Assembly: GCA_026874595.1 (NCBI GenBank)
Contig: CM049318.1
Coordinates: 34,683,956 to 34,747,955, forward strand
Direction: 5' to 3'
Source: Sipunculus nudus
Taxonomy: Eukaryota > Annelida > Sipuncula > Golfingiida > Sipunculidae
DNA length: 64,000 nucleotides
This document shows, in pieces, positions 1 through 12,059 of this stretch; positions within the stretch are counted from its first letter, which is position 1, and each line of letters opens with the position of its first letter. The notes under the pieces are model-generated. The model was not told the origin of the DNA and did no database searches. It saw nothing but the letters and a program-made list of their open reading frames with translations. The position numbers were made by a program, and so were the translations under genes.

Positions 1-316
1 TAGTGTGATACACAAAAACAAAATAGATATTGAACTATTTTTATTTCTTTTGAATAAAATAAAACAATAAGACTTTTAATCAGTGTACAGGATCAATGCT
101 ATGATTAATCTAAATATTATGGGTATTAATGGGGTTTCCTCGACTTTCTTCCGGAAGTAATGGATGAAAGTGAAATTTAGTGGGCATTAAGAGTAATAGT
201 GTGATACACAAAAACAAAATAGATATTGAACTATTTTTATTTCTTTTGAATAAAATAAAACAATAAGACTTTTAATCAGTGTACAGGATCAATGCTATGA
301 TTAATCTAAATATTAT
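1..316. repeat. 196-bp direct duplication at left edge
   Basis: The 120 bases at 1-120 recur, by eye without change, at 197-316, separated by 76 bases of unique sequence (121-196). The first copy is cut by the window start, so the unit may be longer or there may be more copies to the left. No coding potential is seen in the unit. Confidence 0.8.
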
Positions 317-1792
317 TTTGTCAGTTTTATTCTAATAGTATTGCCAAAACTGCGGCTGATGGATGTGTATATTTAGTATGTAGTAATGCATAGTATGTGT
401 TGACTTGTTATTTAACAAAAGATTCTTGTTTAAATGTGTACCTGTTTTCACATGAGGGTTAGAGGAAGTTTTCTGTATTTGTAACTAGTTCTTACCTAAT
501 TTGTGTCACTCAGCTTTATTACTTTTGCATGATACAGAATTACAGATTGATATACATGTACTACAATTTTCTCATCTTGTATCTTAACAGGCAAGTGCAT
601 AGCTGCCAAGGTTAATGCAGTGCTGCAAACTAACACACTAAGTAATGTAGAATCTAAATAGTATGCAAACTGCATGTCCTACAAAAATAACGCAATAGTA
701 ATATCCTATGTCATATTACACTATGATTGATCAGTGATCACCAGTTGAACTTAAATTTATCACTCGTTTAAGTTTAGGCATCTCTTTCTGTAAGTTCTGT
801 TGTTAAACATAGTGGACTACAATCAGTACCTATCAGTAATCTACATCTAAGTTACCAAGAAGCATGCAATAGCAAAACACCAATTTTGTAGCTCTGCAAA
901 CACCTAGTCTATTCCTGAGCTTGTTGTGAATTATGCCAGAACTAGAAAATACCTAGAAAATATGAGAAACCCTTTCTCTGTACATGTGTATTTGCTTGGT
1001 AATAATCTATTATAACAAGGAGCAGTTTGACTGTTCCTATAGTGGATGAAACCCTAATAATTATAACATGGCTTCCCCATGCACTGCCTCTCTGTGCAGT
1101 CAGGGGTAAATGGAGTGAAGCTGCACTTTTTTAATGTAATCACCTGGTAATCATTGCATGGTCCACTGGACTGAAACCTGGGTCCATTGATTTTGAATTT
1201 TGTCACCTGAACTGACAAATTCAAAACTACAGGTGGCATATTGTCTAACTAAATTAAACTAATACTCATACATTCTATGATAAAATTTTATATTAATATA
1301 AACTTTATATTTGTAAATATGATGGAACAGATTTTGTTTAAGCAGAAATAAAGCTGAAAATTTATTAGATTTATATATTCTCACATGAAATTTGAGAGTT
1401 TCTTCTGGAAGAAATGAAGGAAACTATTTCTTCCAAGCCGGAAGATTCCGGAAGTTTCCATGGAAGGAACCGCCTCATGGAAGAAATTGCCAACCCTGAT
1501 ATATATATATATTAAAATACCATGTAAAGATCATTTTTTTGTGTCACAGTGTCAGACTGAAAAAAAATTCTGTTACATTTAAGGTTTAAATTTAATTTTT
1601 TGCCCTTCCACAGGTCACTTAACCATTTTGCAAAAATGTCAAAAGGGAAATGAATGAGTGAAAGTTTTATATGATGAATCTATAGTGGAAAGGCAAATTT
1701 TTTGGTGGAAAGGCAAAACTAGAGATATATACAGTACAAATTAAATTGAGTCATTTTTGACCAATCTTTAATTATATGTAATTTGTATGTAG
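317..1792. other. Non-coding, upstream of or within first XPA intron
   Basis: No exon could be supported here. XPA needs an initiator exon upstream of 1793, because the reading frame running back from that exon meets TGA at 1747 with no ATG in between. That exon lies either here or left of the window. A short (TA)n run sits at about 1500-1512. Confidence 0.4.
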
Positions 1793-1928
1793 AGCCTGAA
1801 ATAAAAGAGGAAATCCAGCCCTTGACAGATGCTCAGAGAGCTCGGATCGAGAGGAATCGTCAGAGAGCCCTCCTTCTGAAACAGGCCAGGCTAGCCAGCA
1901 GACCCTACCAGGTCCCAGACAAAGAAGG
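1793..1928 (+). CDS. XPA: XPA exon: RPA32-binding / NLS region
   Basis: This exon encodes the N-terminal segment ending [10 protein letters not shown]. It begins after a TGTAG acceptor and ends in phase 2 at GG|GTCAGT. The acceptor could instead lie two bases further on (1795). No in-frame ATG exists upstream of the exon before a stop, so it is not the first coding exon. Confidence 0.88.
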
Positions 1929-4900
1929 GTCAGTTACTTGCTACTCTTATCAAACAATATGTCACGATAATAAAATCTTTGTGAATTAGACACAGCATAC
2001 TTCACATGTGAACAGTAATTTATTTAAAGGGACATAATCAGGAGCAATATTATGCCTATTTTTTCACATTATGTGTTCAGTTTGCTTTATACAAAAGTTA
2101 CCCAGCAAAACCATCCCAGCACACAGTCTCAGTACCTCGCATAAGGCTTTTTAAGACCTTGTTATGGCTCTGTGAGTTGGTTTAAACACTGTCCACATGT
2201 GTCTGATTACAATAATGAGGCTGCATGACTGGAGGGCTGATTGTGAGCTGCAACATGCTTTATTTTAGCCAGCGGGAATATGTATTACATTTTTTGGCCA
2301 AGTCAGTCAGTGCATCCCCTGATTGACGTGTTGTGTCCACTGTCCAATGTTTTTAACAATCGTTAACGGGAGTAAGTACACAGTTTCGGGGCAATATTTT
2401 GGAAGGTACAAATTTATTTTAAACAGAAGAAGCTATTTTTTGTGTTAATTCAACATACTTTATAGGTGATTTGGCCCCTTTAATAGCATCAATGGCATTA
2501 CAAGGCATCTCCTTTATATTGTGCCATGAAAACTTCCACCTGTTCCCTTCGATCCTCATGTGATTGTTAAATTTTGCATGCATATAAGGTAATAGCTACA
2601 GGTCTGTAATGCAAACAATTCTATTTGTCCTTTCTTGTTTGCGTTACAGCTCCTTATGTGGAGAGGTTACCCCCTAAAGCTTGGTCAGATCTGACCAAAG
2701 TGTAGACCTGCGTAGGTCCCTATTATTTTTTCAGATCCTGATCTTACATAAAAATACACCAAGTAAAAGCAATCCATATAGTGTTACACTGTTTACCCTA
2801 TGTCCAGCTGCCCTATTGCTGCCATGACCAGTTCGAGTAATATACAATTATCACTACAGGTGGCGTCTGTGTGCTCAATTATAGGATTCTCATGTAGTCC
2901 TTACCCTTAATATATAATTAGTGATAGTGGGGCCTCCTGGAGAGAGAAAGTAAACTATTTGCACCCTACAGAAGGAGCCAATAAATGAATAAAAAAAAAA
3001 TCACTAAACATTAATAAACATGATAAAACAAATGAAAAAAAAATATTCCTCGACCTGTTGCAGGTCTAACCAAAGTGGTTCAGACATTGATATTCGGCGT
3101 TCAGCATGAGGACAATGTAACAACCCCTAAATATTACACATAATACAGTTATGTTGACTCAATTAAGATATAAACTGTAACTTAAATGTTCAGTATGTAT
3201 GAATTTATTGGCACTTACTCTCAAGAAAACAAAACAGTTGTCACCTCTATCAGCTCTTGTTTACAGCCTGGCAAGGCATGCTGGGAAGACTTAGTATAGG
3301 GTCTATTCTTGAGCTTCGTCTTTGGGATTTATGAGGGAGCCACCATATTTGGGTGTTTTTAGTTAATTTGCAAAGATCCCCCTGTTAATGTGAAAGTTAC
3401 TGTTTGGTATATTGTGAAAAAGAAATCCTCGCAAAATGATGAAGAAGTGGAAATCGAGAATAGGTACCCTCACAGCTATAAAAACCAACCAAAGAATATG
3501 GACAGAATATGTTTATAAGCCTTATTACTAATCATGGTTCATGAAATATTTGCAGTAAAAGAACAACAGAAAGAGTTAAAGTTCCTGGCAAAGTTGTAGA
3601 CACTAAAGGTGGATTCTTACTGGAAGAAGAAGAACTTGGGTCAGAAGTTCAGGACACACCTGTGGTTCACCCACCAGGTAAAATATATATAATGTTTTTG
3701 ATAAAGTATCCATCTCATGGAAATTTTATGTGATTAATATATAACAATTGTGACTTAATATACATATGATGAATGATCTAAAAATAACAGAGGAATTTTC
3801 ATATTAATGAGTGAGATAGATGGAACTCAAAGATAATCTTCATCTCACTTCAACTTTCATTGATAATTTAAAATAAATTGTACTTAAAATGTTCAATTTT
3901 AATAATCAGAATATGATAGTAAAGAAAAAGGGGCCATACCAGTTGTGTCATAATATTGTTAATGAATTGATATAAATTTTAAGATTTAATATGACTGTTG
4001 TATGGCCATACAGAAGATATCATGACTTCCTGTAACCATTGAAGGAGTATTACAATGGTAATTTACACATAATCACATTCAGAGCAGAGGTGAAGGTAAT
4101 CCCTTGTAGCTTTTATAAAAATAGGTCAGAAGATGTGGATATCATTGCACACAGGCTGCAAGTTTTGTTTATATCAATGTGTTGGTAGTATGTGGGGGCC
4201 CGCCAAAATAAAACAAATTCGTCATGGGCATCTGGCATCAAGTCAGATAAGCCAGAGCTTTGCAAATACTGTTTTGCAACAAGTGACCTTTCAATCTCTG
4301 CATATATGCAACCTACCACCTTAGGTTACATGTTTTTCCTGTTTTTCAACATTGCTGTGTTTACAAACATGTTGTTAATAAACAAGTTCATACATCCTTC
4401 AAGAAGGCCTTATAAGAACTTTTCACAACCAAAGTTACCCTCAGATCATTAATATATACACAGAGTAAGCAAGAAATTACAAATATTCTTTTCAAAAGGT
4501 AGGTGAATGGGCACCTTTAATAGTAGGTCTGTTTTATTTTGAGTGACAGTGTACTTGTAGGCCATGAGGCATGAAAATGACAAAACACGTGCAGTTCTCC
4601 ACATTAAAGGGTATGCCACTCTTACTTCTTGGCTTACAAGCCTTTATATTCAGCGCTCCATGTTGGAAGTCTTGAAAACGACCAAACTCTTTGGTTTATA
4701 AAATATTCTTGTGTTTGTTATTCCAGGTGCTATCCTAGGACCAAAAGAGCTGATCTGTGAAGAATGCGACAAGGAGTTTGTAGATTCCATCTTGTACAGA
4801 CAGTATGAAGCCCTGGTGTGTGACAACTGCAGGTAGGACCATCTCCTCACACAGAGTCTGAGACATGGCTCTTATTATGGCTGAATTTGTTATTTTTCCT

Positions 4901-7372
4901 TTTGCAAGAAAAGAAATTGATTACTCAAATTATTGATGGGCTGATGGTTAATTATAATTGATGATCATTCGGTTTATGCAAAATGATCTAATCATTGATC
5001 TTGGAGTGAAATCAGGGGTCTAATATTTAACGCACTTCTGCCTGTCCCAGACAGGCAAAAACATGCATGGAAAGGCATTTTTCATTTTGTACCAATGCAT
5101 TGGAAAGGTGAACACCTAGATATTTTCCACAATAGTATCTTATAAGTAGTAACAAACATGACTAAAATTTTATGGGCGGTCTTCTATCAACTCCATATAT
5201 ATCATAAAATTTCCTGTAAAAATGATTTATAATTTCTTGCAAATTCTCGCATTTAGGCCCATATTTCTTATATATTCTAATGCAGTCATTTTTCTGAAAT
5301 AGCAGTGTTAATAATGAAAACATTCTGTTCTTTTTGCATGCAAGTGTGCATGTAAAGGATGGCATGTAAGATGGAAGAATCAGGGTTACACTGAGCAAAG
5401 TCACTAGGCCACCCAGCAGACCTACTTTTCCTAATTTTTTACACCTGTCCTACTATGTCCTACTTTTCCTACTTTTTGGACCTAATTCCTACTTTATATA
5501 AAAAAAAATTGGATTAAAGCTTTTTCTTCTTGAAGATCTCTCATATCAAGTGGAACTTCTGTGATGCAGTAAACAGCAATGATACCATTGCATAGCCCCC
5601 TCCTGGTGCACTTCCTCAGATAATTGAACCTCTGTTATGTTTGTTTCTGTTGGTACTTGCACCCCAGGATGTAATCAGCCAGCCTAATTACTGCATGTCC
5701 AGCTCTGCAGCCAGCAGCATGGGTCACGTTGATGCATGAAGGGGCTAGCCCATTATTGCTACACAGGGGTGTAAACTTAAACATACAGGGCTAGTTATTT
5801 GATAAGTTGATACAGGAGTGATGACTGCAATGATACCCAAGTTGATCATTCTTGACATTCAAAGTACCCAATCTTGGCAAAATCGGTTAAGGTAGCCCCG
5901 AGTCTCAGCCATGGACTAGCTCATGTGGAAAGAGGATTTTCCATGAACAAAACTCTTGTGACAACCTCAAGAGCAGTTTTAAAGGAAAATACTATTAATG
6001 GACTCAGCACAGTGCAGAACATTTTTAACATGAGCCTAGTAAGGTGCCAATATATCCTGAGACAGTCCATGCTTTTAGTAATGCTTGTAAATTATACAAG
6101 GAAGACCTTGAAAAGTAAAGGAAAGACAAAGAAGCTGAAAAGAACAAGCAGGAGTCTAGAAGATGGTCTCTGCTGCAGGGGCTCGTGCCAGTGCATTGCC
6201 AGCTTCGGGCTTTGTGGATGTGGGTGCTGTTGCTTTCCTCGGTCATTGGTGTGGGTTAAGGGTAAAACAGTGGCGGTCCTTCACGGCTCCCTGCTTGGCT
6301 TGCTGGCTTCACTTCTATTGGCTCATCAAAATAAGGAATGCGTGGGACTGTAGTCTTGACCACAGCAACCTGTAGCTGCTCGCAAAGCAGAAAACATCTT
6401 CAGTCAGACAAGATGGAAAAGGAAAGCAGATTTTTATTGAGGATTTGTTGAAACAACAGTCTGAACTGCAGAAAGAGATTGATGCTAGCAATGCCCTTTT
6501 TAAGGAGGCCAGGGAGAGATTGACAAAAGCATGCAGCAGAAAGGGCATGCATGGTATCCAAGCAGCTCAAGATTTGTTAGAATGTGGACAGAAAAAAAAA
6601 TGACCAAGGGCAGTTAAGACAAAACTTTTGAACAAATCACTGGTAAATGACTCAAAGAAGAAAAAGCATTAACTGTCTAGGGTGACTTTTGTTATTAAAT
6701 AACACTATAAGCAACATTAAGTTAGATACTAGCATTAATACACTTTAAAAAGACAATCATATTTTTAAAACTATTCAACATAATATATTTGAACTCTACA
6801 ACTCTACAACATGTATTCTACAGGATTTATGAGATACGGAGATTTTCTTTTAATTGAAAAAAAAATCATTTTTTGTGCATCCAAAATCATGATGAATGAA
6901 ACTGGTAGATAGAATGTAAGCATAATAATCTTTGAAATTGATGAATTCATACATATAAGTATAAAATAAGTTATTTTTTTTAAATCTGGTATGTCCTACT
7001 ATTTTCCCAAAAATGTCATACTTTTTTTCGACTGGCCACTTGGTGGCACACTTTTGATTCAAAGTTTTATATAATATGTAAGGATGCATCTTTAGTGGAA
7101 AGGCATTTGTTTTCTGTAGAGAGGTAAACCTGTAGTAATATCTATTCGCTGAAAAGGTGAAAATTTCAAAGTATTATGATCCCTAGCTATAATCTTTTTT
7201 TAAAGATTTGCAAATAACTTTGGCTTTGTGATGAGGAAATATATGCTTATATTTAAATATTTAATTTAAACACGCAAACACAAGGAAAATGTGTTTTCTT
7301 ATAATTTCATACTTAAAGTAACTACACACACATATAAGCTATAGAATAACTACATTATTAGCAATCATGTAG

Positions 7373-7429
<57 letters not shown>

Positions 7430-10335
7430 ACTATATATACTAATTTTTAAAGGTCACAGATGATATCATGCTAAAACGGTGTTAAGGCAATAACTCGAAG
7501 AAAAAGAATTTAGGCACAGTCACGATACAATATTCATGGGCCACGTGAACAGCTACTCGGGTTCAAATATGGATGATCTTGAAACAGTTTGTCAAGGTCA
7601 AAGAGGGGCCCTGCTACAACAATATTAACACAAAAACTTGAAAAGAATTTGACACGCAACCAATTTACTCACATTGGTGAAGGGCTAGATCAAGTTAACA
7701 AATAGATGATGTTGACATATTTTTAAGGTTATAGATGCTGTCTTTCTTAAATCATATGAGTGTAGTAGTTAAAAAAAATAGGGGCACAGTCACCATACTC
7801 ACTCTATTGATGTAGCATATGAAGGGCTAGCTCAAATATGAATATGGATGACCTTGCCACAGTTTTCAAGGTCACACACAATCTTGCTGAAATGTTTCCA
7901 AAGTCACTATGCTACTTTGTGGTGTGGCCGCGATAACTTATGAAGAATATGAAGGATTTTGATCAAACTCATCAGTAATGTTAATAAAAAAATATCTCAC
8001 CTAAGCTTCATTTTCAGCAAAATCCATGCGTATTTGATGAGGTCAGAGGTCACTGCACATTGAAGGCACCTTGGTGACTTACCAAAAATCCTATAGATTT
8101 TCATGAAACTCATTATATATATTTATCAATAGAGTTTCTTACCTGAATTACCTTCTCATCAAAATTCATGCATATTTAATGAGGTCAGAGGTCATCATAT
8201 GGGCATATTATGCACATTTGCAGTACCCTCTTTAAAATGTCTCAGACTTTCCTGCAGGTATTCAACATCTTTTTAGTTACTTCCTGAGAGGCAATGAACA
8301 AATCAGATCTGGCAGACACAAAATGTGTATTTTCTTGCTAATATGGAATTGTTTGTTTGCAGGGATACAGAAGATAAACATCGCCTGATAACAAAAACCG
8401 AAGCCAAGAACACTTATCTGTTGAAAGATGCTGACTTTGACAGGAGAGAACCTCCACTTAAATCTATTGTTAAGAAGAACCCACATAATCCACGATGGGG
8501 TGACATGAAACTCTACCTGGAATGCCAGGTAAGTCTAGTGTATCTGAAGTCTGAAAACCTGAAACACCACATTTTGGCTTAGGGCACTCATTAGTCAATA
8601 CCTTGCATATTTGTTCATATGTACACTCCTTATGTAGCAATTATACAATGCAGTCATTGCTTTAACCACTGGTTTGTATTGAACAGTTCTTTGAGTTTCA
8701 CCACCAGGGCATGAACAAGGCAAATAATTGAAGTCTGACCAATGAAAACATGGTATTGCATTGTGCATCCAGCTGCAAGTTTTAAACCAACAACACCCAG
8801 TTCTCATTGGTCTTATTCTTGGCCATGTACCAGCCTCGGTGTTGGATAAAAAAAACATGCTATAAAAAGCAGTAGTTTATTTTTTCTGTTATTTAAAGGG
8901 AAGGTCAATGGCCTATTGGTTGCACCATGTATTGAATGAGCATAAACCTTTACATAAGGTGAGAATAATATGTTATTATTAGGCCTTCTGGATTTCATGT
9001 TTTATATGCACAGAGTTAGGAATAATCCAGAAGTCATAACCTTTCGTTAAGACAGAGAAAATCTCTGGTGGGGCTGAACCAGGGACCTTTAGCTCGGAAG
9101 TCCAAGGCCTTAACCACTTAGCTACTTTCTACCCTCCACAGAGCAGCAGTTAAAGGGAAGGAGATCTGGAACAACTGCAGTGTTTGACCACTGTGTATGG
9201 AATGTAGTCATGTGAAACACTGATAATACTCAATATATTTATTAAGGTGACAATTAAATATTGTCTCATGGGAAGGAAGATTGTTTGATCAACAGATGGC
9301 CCTCTTGGTTGACAGGTGGCTTATTGACTCATTTGTTTAAAAGGCTAAGCCTGGTTTACACATGCCTTGTTTGATAGGCAGTTGACTTGTGGTTTGACTG
9401 ATAAATGGCTTCACCTTTGACCGATGGCTCATGGTGTGATTGATATATAGAAAATCATTTAATGACAGGTGGCTGAGAGATCATTAGAGGTTTGGGGCAG
9501 TGAAGAGAATATGGAAGAGGAAAGAAATCGCAGAATAGAAGCAAGGGAAAAAGTTAAACAGAAGAAATTTGATAAGAAGGTTAAAGGTAAGCAAGAGAAA
9601 ACAGTTTAACAGAAGAAATTTGATAAGAAGGTTAAAGGTAAGCAAGAGAAAACATTTTAACAGAAGAAATATGACAAGAGGGTTAAAGGTTAGCAAGAGA
9701 AAAAAGTTAAACAGAATAAATTTGACAAGAAGGTTAAAAATAGTCAAGAGAAAAGTTAAACTGGAGATGATTCATAAGGAGGCAAATGTAAATCAAGAGT
9801 TTGCAAATATTATTTATTTGGTTATTATGGTTTAATAATCATATTTGTTGATGAAATATAAAATATAGAAAATGTACGGAATAGAGGAAAATTTATTGTG
9901 ATACATTATTAAGGTTGATGAAAAGGAGAATATAAAGAAATGAAGTGAATATATAATACATCTGACTTTTTATGAGGAAATGCAGATTAGAGAAAATATA
10001 AAGAACATAAATATAATAAAATATGTGGTTGTGTTAACATTCTAACACATGGTGAAATGCAGAAAATAAGAGTATGTGGGAAAATATGAAATAGATGAAA
10101 TAGATGAATAAGATGAAAAGTATAGGTAAAGAATATTTAGAGCATATAAAGAGTGTGCAGTTATGTAATAATTGTACTTTCAGCTTTGAGGATGGCAGTG
10201 AGAAGTAGTCTATGGAAAAAAGACACCAGTACCCATGAACATGAGTACGGTGAAGAGACCTATGATGAAGATGAAGACATGTACAGTAAACAGTGTACAA
10301 CGTGTGGACATACAGTATCATATGAGAAAATGTGA
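1793..10335 (+). CDS. XPA: XPA, DNA damage verification protein (initiator exon missing)
   Basis: XPA is a nuclear zinc-finger scaffold of nucleotide excision repair. It binds kinked, damaged DNA and contacts RPA, ERCC1-XPF and TFIIH. Coding exons: 1793-1928, 3556-3677, 4727-4832, 8363-8528, 9469-9586 and 10184-10335. All junctions are GT-AG and the phases agree. They give 265 residues, against 273 in human XPA, so only a short N-terminus is missing. Visible landmarks in order: a basic N-terminal helix containing [15 protein letters not shown]; the [10 protein letters not shown] motif that matches the ERCC1-binding patch; a C4 zinc finger of the form CxxC-17-CxxC (CEEC ... CDNC); the DNA-binding block containing [15 protein letters not shown] and [14 protein letters not shown]; and a C-terminus with CTTCGH and YEKM that matches the TFIIH-binding tail. 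I am very sure of the family. Only the first exon is unresolved. Confidence 0.96.
2024..2483. mobile_element. MITE-like element with TTAAAGGG termini
   Basis: The left end reads TTAAAGGGACATAATCAGGA. The right end, reverse complemented, reads TTAAAGGGGCCAAATCACCT. That makes imperfect inverted termini of about 20 bp around a 0.46-kb non-coding body. A second, partial copy in the opposite orientation lies at about 33740-33962, sharing the CATAATCAGGAGCAATATTA stretch. It lies in an XPA intron. The TTAA at the ends recalls piggyBac-type target choice, but no transposase is present. Confidence 0.55.
2484..3555. other. XPA intron, no further gene seen
   Basis: AT-rich intron sequence between two XPA exons. 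No ORF or repeat here could be supported with confidence. Confidence 0.4.
3556..3677 (+). CDS. XPA: XPA exon: ERCC1-interaction motif
   Basis: This exon runs from TTGCAG|T to CCACCAG|GTAA. It encodes the stretch with [12 protein letters not shown], which lines up with the TGGGFILEEEE patch of human XPA used for ERCC1 contact, and ends with HPPG just before the zinc finger exon. Confidence 0.93.
4727..4832 (+). CDS. XPA: XPA exon: C4 zinc finger
   Basis: The exon is bounded by TTCCAG and AG|GTAGG. It holds all four zinc ligands: CEEC, then 17 residues, then CDNC. The spacing is identical to human XPA. It exits in phase 2. Confidence 0.95.
5820..6602 (+). pseudogene. Decayed transposase-like gene fragment
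   Basis: The + strand translation contains [17 protein letters not shown]. This resembles the SHG-x-A-x-VERGFS-x-N-K motif found in many animal hAT-like or transposase-derived proteins. A later frame (about 6388-6602) ends in a charged, coiled-coil-like tail ([20 protein letters not shown]) with a stop at 6600-6602. The two parts are in different frames and are broken between about 6180 and 6390, so this is a dead insertion in an XPA intron rather than an XPA exon. The family name is inferred from the motif only. Confidence 0.55.
7377..7426. repeat. (AT)n microsatellite
   Basis: An almost uninterrupted AT dinucleotide run of about 25 units, in an XPA intron. It is likely polymorphic. Confidence 0.9.
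7440..8235. repeat. Diverged tandem repeats in XPA intron
   Basis: Two diverged units near 7445-7610 and 7730-7890 share GGCACAGTCAC, ATATGGATGA(C/T)CTTG and CAAGGTCA. They are followed by two shorter units (about 7940-8090 and 8095-8220) sharing CATGC(G/A)TATTT(G/A)ATGAGG and TCAGAGGTCA. There is no coding potential. Confidence 0.6.
8363..8528 (+). CDS. XPA: XPA exon: core DNA-binding domain
   Basis: The exon runs from TTTGCAG|G to CCAG|GTAAG and exits in phase 0. It encodes [32 protein letters not shown] and [11 protein letters not shown], which together are the conserved basic cleft of XPA. Confidence 0.96.
8985..9140 (-). mobile_element. tRNA-derived SINE-like element
   Basis: The reverse complement contains TAGCTAAGTGGTTAAGGC, a good match to a type II (Ser/Leu-like) tRNA D-arm / A box. 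About 40 bases further on is GGTTCAGCCCC, a B-box-like element. The region between does not fold into an intact tRNA and the 3' side continues into unrelated sequence, so a tRNA-derived SINE head is likelier than a functional tRNA. It lies in an XPA intron. Confidence 0.6.
9469..9586 (+). CDS. XPA: XPA exon: C-terminal part of DNA-binding domain
   Basis: The exon begins after GACAG and encodes [13 protein letters not shown] followed by a charged helix ending QKKFDKKVK. It exits in phase 1 at AAAG|GTAAGC. The exon end and its donor are duplicated immediately downstream. Confidence 0.94.
9559..9765 (+). repeat. 51-bp x 4 duplication spanning an XPA splice donor
   Basis: CAGAAGAAATTTGATAAG starts at 9559 and recurs with changes at 9610, 9661 and 9712, an exact 51-bp period. 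The first unit contains the true exon end. The second unit carries an identical TTAAAG|GTAAGC donor with the cut after 9637. Units three and four have decayed donors. Reading through the first donor in frame meets TAA within the second unit, so the downstream units are intronic. Confidence 0.85.
10184..10335 (+). CDS. XPA: XPA last exon: TFIIH-binding C-terminus
   Basis: The exon begins after TACTTTCAG and encodes VRSSLWKK, an acidic stretch rich in Glu and Asp, and the terminal [13 protein letters not shown] followed by TGA at 10333-10335. Human XPA ends with CTMCGHELTYEKM. Confidence 0.96.
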
Positions 10336-10395
10336 CTTGAATTAATGCACAGCAGAAATGTGTTTATCAAGACCTCATTGACACTTACATATGTT

Positions 10396-10401
10396 AATAA
10401 A
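10396..10401 (+). terminator. Poly(A) signal of XPA
   Basis: An AATAAA hexamer lies 60 bases after the XPA stop codon. It is the first canonical signal and implies a very short 3'UTR. Confidence 0.6.
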
Positions 10402-10439
10402 ATGAGGGTTTTCTGTATATACATGTAGGTAAATTAAAT

Positions 10440-11950
10440 GGCGAGTAGAGTCCTAGGAACAAATGTGGAAGCATCACATGGACATTTTGAATGCCAGTTT
10501 GAATTCTGAAGGGCTAGTTATCCATAGGGTGAGCACCAGGCTTTGATTTTTAATCATTGTTAGACATATTTTGCCCCAGTGGGTCCTGTGTTTACACAGC
10601 TGAACAGGTTTTCGTTATTAGAGCAGGTACTGGCCACCAATTCTGACAAAAGGTGACTGATGTATTGGTTGTACAGCCAAAAGTTTTCTCAGAAGTCTTC
10701 AGACCTGAGGATCGTGATCTGTTTTGGAGGTGTCTATTTTTATATGATCCATTCTGTGCCTGTTGATCAAGGGACCTCTAGTCTACTGCCATAAAATGAG
10801 TAACACCAGTAAGTAAGCGGGTCAGAGGAGAGTACCCTATTCTGCACGTCTTAACTTTAACATCTTTTTGGATTATTTAATAAAAACGATGTATAAGTTC
10901 AAGGTAAAATCGGATATGCATACTTAAATGCTTATTTATTTTGTCTTAGAGAAACAAACATGCATAAAAAGTTAAAAGTATGCAAATTCCAGGTAAAAAT
11001 TGAGAATTCTCATTGGAGGAAAAGGACCATATCGTTTATAAGCTTCATGCACACATTTGCCACAGTCTATTAATTAATCATTGTAAAGGAAAATGAAGTG
11101 AAACCTCATTAAATATACGGCTTGTGTTTGTAGAAACAAGCTGCATGTGTGAGGATAATTCCGTTAATTATGACCAATTAATACCAATTTTATACAAAAC
11201 TCGGATTTGTCAATGTTCACTGTTTGCAGAACGGGGTTTAATATACTTGGATATCCAACATGAACTGACATTTTTTGTATGTGCTCTTCCATATTTTGTG
11301 GAAAATATCCATACCACTCAACTCAGGAATTATACTACTTTTGTTGAATTAATTACATTTTTATGTATGTATTAGATATTAAAATACTCATAAGCATTTA
11401 CTTCGTCTTGTTATCTTTCGAAAAGAGTTGAACCTGATGAGGTGTAAATAATCACTTTGTTAAGTCTAACCAAATCACATTGTGAGGCGCTGAGAACAGC
11501 ATTTCATATAAGGCGATAAGACCAAATGATTTTAAAGGATTTTATTCTGCTTAATTGTGAAGACGATGTAAGGTACCAATGGTCTTTACTAAGCTTTACA
11601 TTGGGTTCATAATATGGAAGAATATAAACTATTGAAAACGGGATCAGGTTTAATGTGCTGATATCAAGATAAATCGAAAGTGCCCCACGTTAAAAGCTTT
11701 ATGGCATCAATACATGCAAATGTGGATCTTTGTGCAAATTTTTAAACAGTGGGTGAGGTATTCTTGATCTTCGTCGCTTTGCTGTTCAAACGAAGATTCG
11801 AGAGGTGCACAGTGTGCTCCTTGCACAATACAAAAAGGAGCAGTCAAAAGCAGCTCCTTCCGTAGAGGTTGTAGCTAAAGATTTAGGCCTCGGTCGGATC
11901 AATGTTGTTTTCCGCAAAATGTGGCCTGAGCCCCTTAAGAAAAGGTTGCG
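10440..11950. other. Intergenic, no gene recognised
   Basis: Between the XPA end and the LINE relic. Short ORFs occur on both strands, including one near 11805-12026 that runs into a G/C homopolymer tract. None resembles a known protein, and none has splice or composition support. Confidence 0.4.
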
Positions 11951-11960
11951 GCGGCTGCAA

Positions 11961-12010
11961 AAGGGGGGGGGGGGGGGTCCGGACCCCATGGACCCCCCCC
12001 CCCCCCCCGG
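11961..12010. repeat. G-tract / C-tract inverted repeat
   Basis: A run of about 16 G is followed by TCCGGACCCCATGGA and a run of about 17 C. The two tracts can pair into a long GC hairpin. The lengths of such runs are unreliable in any assembly. Confidence 0.8.
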
Positions 12011-12059
12011 ATCCACTACTGGTTAACCCCTTTGCTTTTTCGGAGGGGGGTAGGGGATG

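Noticed and set aside
9040-9130. Functional tRNA gene on the minus strand
   Set aside because: A- and B-box-like motifs are present but the acceptor and anticodon stems do not pair properly; a SINE head fits better.
9569-9835. 88-codon ORF overlapping the XPA exon end
   Set aside because: Wrong frame through the 51-bp repeat; XPA homology fixes the true frame.
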